Notes under the pieces: model-generated
What the model saw: the letters and a program-made list of their open reading frames with translations, nothing else
Databases searched by the model: none
What the model was told of the DNA's origin: nothing
Shown: piece after piece, positions 13,965-15,330 of the stretch
How positions within the stretch are numbered: the first letter of the stretch is position 1
Layout of the letters: each line of letters starts with the position of its first letter
Assembly (NCBI GenBank): GCA_030040595.1
Contig: JASHTL010000068.1
Span: 1 to 15,330 of the forward strand
From: Microcaldota archaeon
GTDB lineage: Archaea; Micrarchaeota; Micrarchaeia; Micrarchaeales; CABMGC01
Direction: 5' to 3'
DNA length: 15,330 nt
Made by a program: the position numbers and the translations under genes

Positions 13965-14165
13965 ATGAGGATAAAGGAGCTTAGAGGACTGTCCACCGAG
14001 GCGCTGCAGGCTAGGCTGGGGGAGCTTAGGCTTGAGAGCGGGATAGAGAGAAGAAAGATAGCTTCTACGGGAGTCCAGAGCAGAAAGGGGGCCAAGATAC
14101 GGGAGATGAAGAGGGCAATTGCCCAGATCCAGACCCTGCTTAAGGAGAGGGGTGTCGCGTCCTAA
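13965..14165 (+). CDS. rpl29: Large ribosomal subunit protein L29
   Basis: L29 (uL29) is a two-helix protein near the tunnel exit of the large subunit. The 66-residue protein MRIKELRGLSTEALQARLGE fits the family start, with LRLESGIERRKIASTGV and the second helix KIREMKRAIAQIQTLLKERG. The start at 13965, rather than 13938, was chosen because it gives the conserved N-terminus and lies about 30 bases from a TATA box. The stop codon overlaps the aIF1 start (TAATG). Position after S3 is the standard archaeal order. Confidence 0.94.
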   Translation: MRIKELRGLSTEALQARLGELRLESGIERRKIASTGVQSRKGAKIREMKRAIAQIQTLLKERGVAS

Positions 14166-14470
14166 TGCCTGAGATGTGCCCAAAGTGCGGACTGCCCAAG
14201 GAGATATGCGTATGCGAGGTACTTGACAGGGAGACCAACAGGCGCATAAAAATATTCAAGGAGAAGAAAAAGTTCAGGAAGTACATGACAGTTGTCTCAG
14301 GATTATCAGGAGAAGAGATGGAGAGAACTGCAAAGGAGCTAAAGAGAATGCTCGCATGCGGCGGAACCTACAAGAACGGAATGATAGAACTGCAGGGCGA
14401 CCACAAGGACGCGGCGAAGAAGGCGCTGCTCCAGCTCGGATACCAGGAAGAGACAATAGACATGTCCTGA
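14165..14470 (+). CDS. Translation initiation factor aIF1 (SUI1)
   Basis: aIF1 binds the small subunit near the P site and checks start-codon pairing. The 101-residue protein has the archaeal N-terminal zinc ribbon, Cys5, Cys8, Cys15 and Cys17 in MCPKCGLPKEICVCE, followed by the SUI1 domain: MTVVSGLSGEEMERTAKELKR, CGGTYKNGMIELQGDHKDAA and the closing helix LLQLGYQEETI. Length is normal. It overlaps L29 by one base (TAATG), so translation is coupled, and its place after L29 is standard in archaeal S10 clusters. It is the last recognisable member of the cluster here. aIF1 is also the factor that sets the stringency of initiation codon choice, of interest given the non-AUG starts elsewhere in the window. 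Confidence 0.95.
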   Translation: MPEMCPKCGLPKEICVCEVLDRETNRRIKIFKEKKKFRKYMTVVSGLSGEEMERTAKELKRMLACGGTYKNGMIELQGDHKDAAKKALLQLGYQEETIDMS

Positions 14471-14484
14471 TTCCCGTACATAAC

Positions 14485-14528
14485 TTTTTAAGCAGTTTGG
14501 CTCATTATTTTCTGGATTCTACGCGGAG
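14485..14528 (+). promoter_or_regulatory. Promoter and Shine-Dalgarno of the metallopeptidase gene
   Basis: TTTTTAAG (14485-14492) is a TATA-like element predicting transcription from about 14515. GGAG at 14525-14528 is a Shine-Dalgarno five bases before ATG 14534. The T-run at 14485-14489 could also help end the aIF1 transcript. Confidence 0.4.
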
Positions 14529-14533
14529 ATAAT

Positions 14534-15330
14534 ATGGACACACGTACGGTAAGGAGCAGGCAGGGATTCTCGCTAGATGCGCTCATGCTTGTAGAGACTC
14601 TCAGGGGCGATGCCGCCAGGGAAATGATTAGGGCAACGTCTAAGCGGATAAAGACCAATGCCAATGCAAGAATCCTCGAGCTGCTTACTCCCGGCTGGAC
14701 GCCTCCAGGCGAGAAGCGGCTGCGGGTTCTAAGGCATGCAGAGATAGCCGCAGAAGGAGCGATGTCCTACTTTGCGGAGCTTGCAGGCCGGAAGAGCCCG
14801 ATTGTCCCGGATATCAGAATGGCATCGCTTGGCAGGAACCAGGGAAAATATTTGGACGGATGGGATACGTTCTATCTGAGCCCCAACCTGGCTTACTTGC
14901 CGCCATATCTAACTACTGAAACAACGGCACACGAAGGTGCGCACCTGGCCAGGTCAACATATGTGCCAAGCGACAATTTATTCCCAAGGGAACTTCTTCA
15001 CCGCTTCATAGGCACTGCGCTGGAAGAAGGAATTGCCGACTACCTCGCATACGCATATCTTTCACGAAACCGCGCGGACAGGTGGGAAAACATTGTAAAC
15101 GCGTTCGTAGCAAGGTACAAGAGGGGATTCATAGAAACAGTGCAGGGTCTGGGACGCGCAGCGGATGAGGAAGCGGCAGACGGATCTTCCAACGCAGTCT
15201 CAAGATACATGAATAAGCTTATGCAGGAGCAGCCGCTGAATGTCAAGTATGTTCTCGGAGGGGTATTGGCGCTGGCAATTCTCGAACACAATTATGGTTC
15301 TGACATAGAAGCTGCAGGCGAGGGCATGCT
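14534..15330 (+). CDS. Gluzincin-like HExxH metallopeptidase (3' end outside window)
   Basis: The frame is open from ATG 14534 to the window end (265 codons), so the C-terminus is missing. The zinc motif HEGAH (His133, Glu134, His137) fits HExxH, and Glu164 or Glu165 in LEEGIADY about 27 residues later would be the third zinc ligand, with Asp169 supporting it, the arrangement seen in gluzincins. The surrounding TTETTAHEGAHLAR helix and the EEGIADYLAYAYL helix both look like the active-site pair. No signal peptide or membrane segment is visible, so it may act in the cytoplasm. A GGAG ribosome site supports this start. I do not recognise the exact family or substrate. It occupies the position where Rpp29, S17 and L14 normally continue the ribosomal cluster. 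Confidence 0.7.
   Translation, partial: MDTRTVRSRQGFSLDALMLVETLRGDAAREMIRATSKRIKTNANARILELLTPGWTPPGEKRLRVLRHAEIAAEGAMSYFAELAGRKSPIVPDIRMASLGRNQGKYLDGWDTFYLSPNLAYLPPYLTTETTAHEGAHLARSTYVPSDNLFPRELLHRFIGTALEEGIADYLAYAYLSRNRADRWENIVNAFVARYKRGFIETVQGLGRAADEEAADGSSNAVSRYMNKLMQEQPLNVKYVLGGVLALAILEHNYGSDIEAAGEGM

Overview
The window is archaeal chromosomal DNA. It encodes an archaeal/eukaryotic-type translation and RNA-modification set: fibrillarin, L15e, a likely KEOPS Pcc1 subunit, the archaeal S10 cluster from L3 to aIF1, and the archaeal small primase subunit PriS. Promoters are TATA boxes placed about 25-32 bases before start codons. Isoleucine is mostly ATA and arginine mostly AGG. The mix of a short S10 cluster, a soluble sensor kinase and genes scattered away from their usual partners would fit a DPANN or Micrarchaeota-like genome, but I cannot settle the lineage from sequence reading alone.

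Layout. Bases 1-1080 (minus strand) hold a truncated zinc-ribbon protein and fibrillarin. From 1124 (plus) a GAF/PAS histidine kinase is read divergently. A phosphomannomutase/phosphoglucomutase follows (3487-4905), apparently starting at an ATA codon, then PriS (4955-6133). PriS converges with, and overlaps by 21 bases, a minus-strand alkaline-phosphatase-superfamily phosphodiesterase (6113-7381). Then come L15e and Pcc1 (7551-8369, plus), and two related minus-strand winged-helix proteins (8371-9331) whose upstream regions carry TATA boxes and inverted repeats. The S10-type operon runs L3-L4-L23-L2-S19-L22-S3-L29-aIF1 (9470-14470, plus). The window ends in a truncated HExxH metallopeptidase (14534 onward) where the usual cluster would continue with Rpp29, S17 and L14.

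How it works together. Most genes serve ribosome building, translation initiation and RNA modification. PriS serves replication priming and the mutase makes hexose phosphates for glycans. The kinase, the two winged-helix proteins and the phosphodiesterase are the accessory elements. No gap exceeds 300 bases; the largest (7382-7550 and about 8818-8932) hold promoters, hairpins and operator-like palindromes. I found no tRNA, rRNA, CRISPR array or insertion sequence.

Most notable: (i) two genes whose conserved N-termini require non-AUG starts (AUA, and AUU or AUA); (ii) nested, probably leaderless divergent promoters between fibrillarin and the kinase; (iii) an L3 leader with a duplicated AGGTAAC that can form two mutually exclusive hairpins, one covering the Shine-Dalgarno; (iv) a winged-helix pair next to a nested palindrome immediately before the ribosomal operon.
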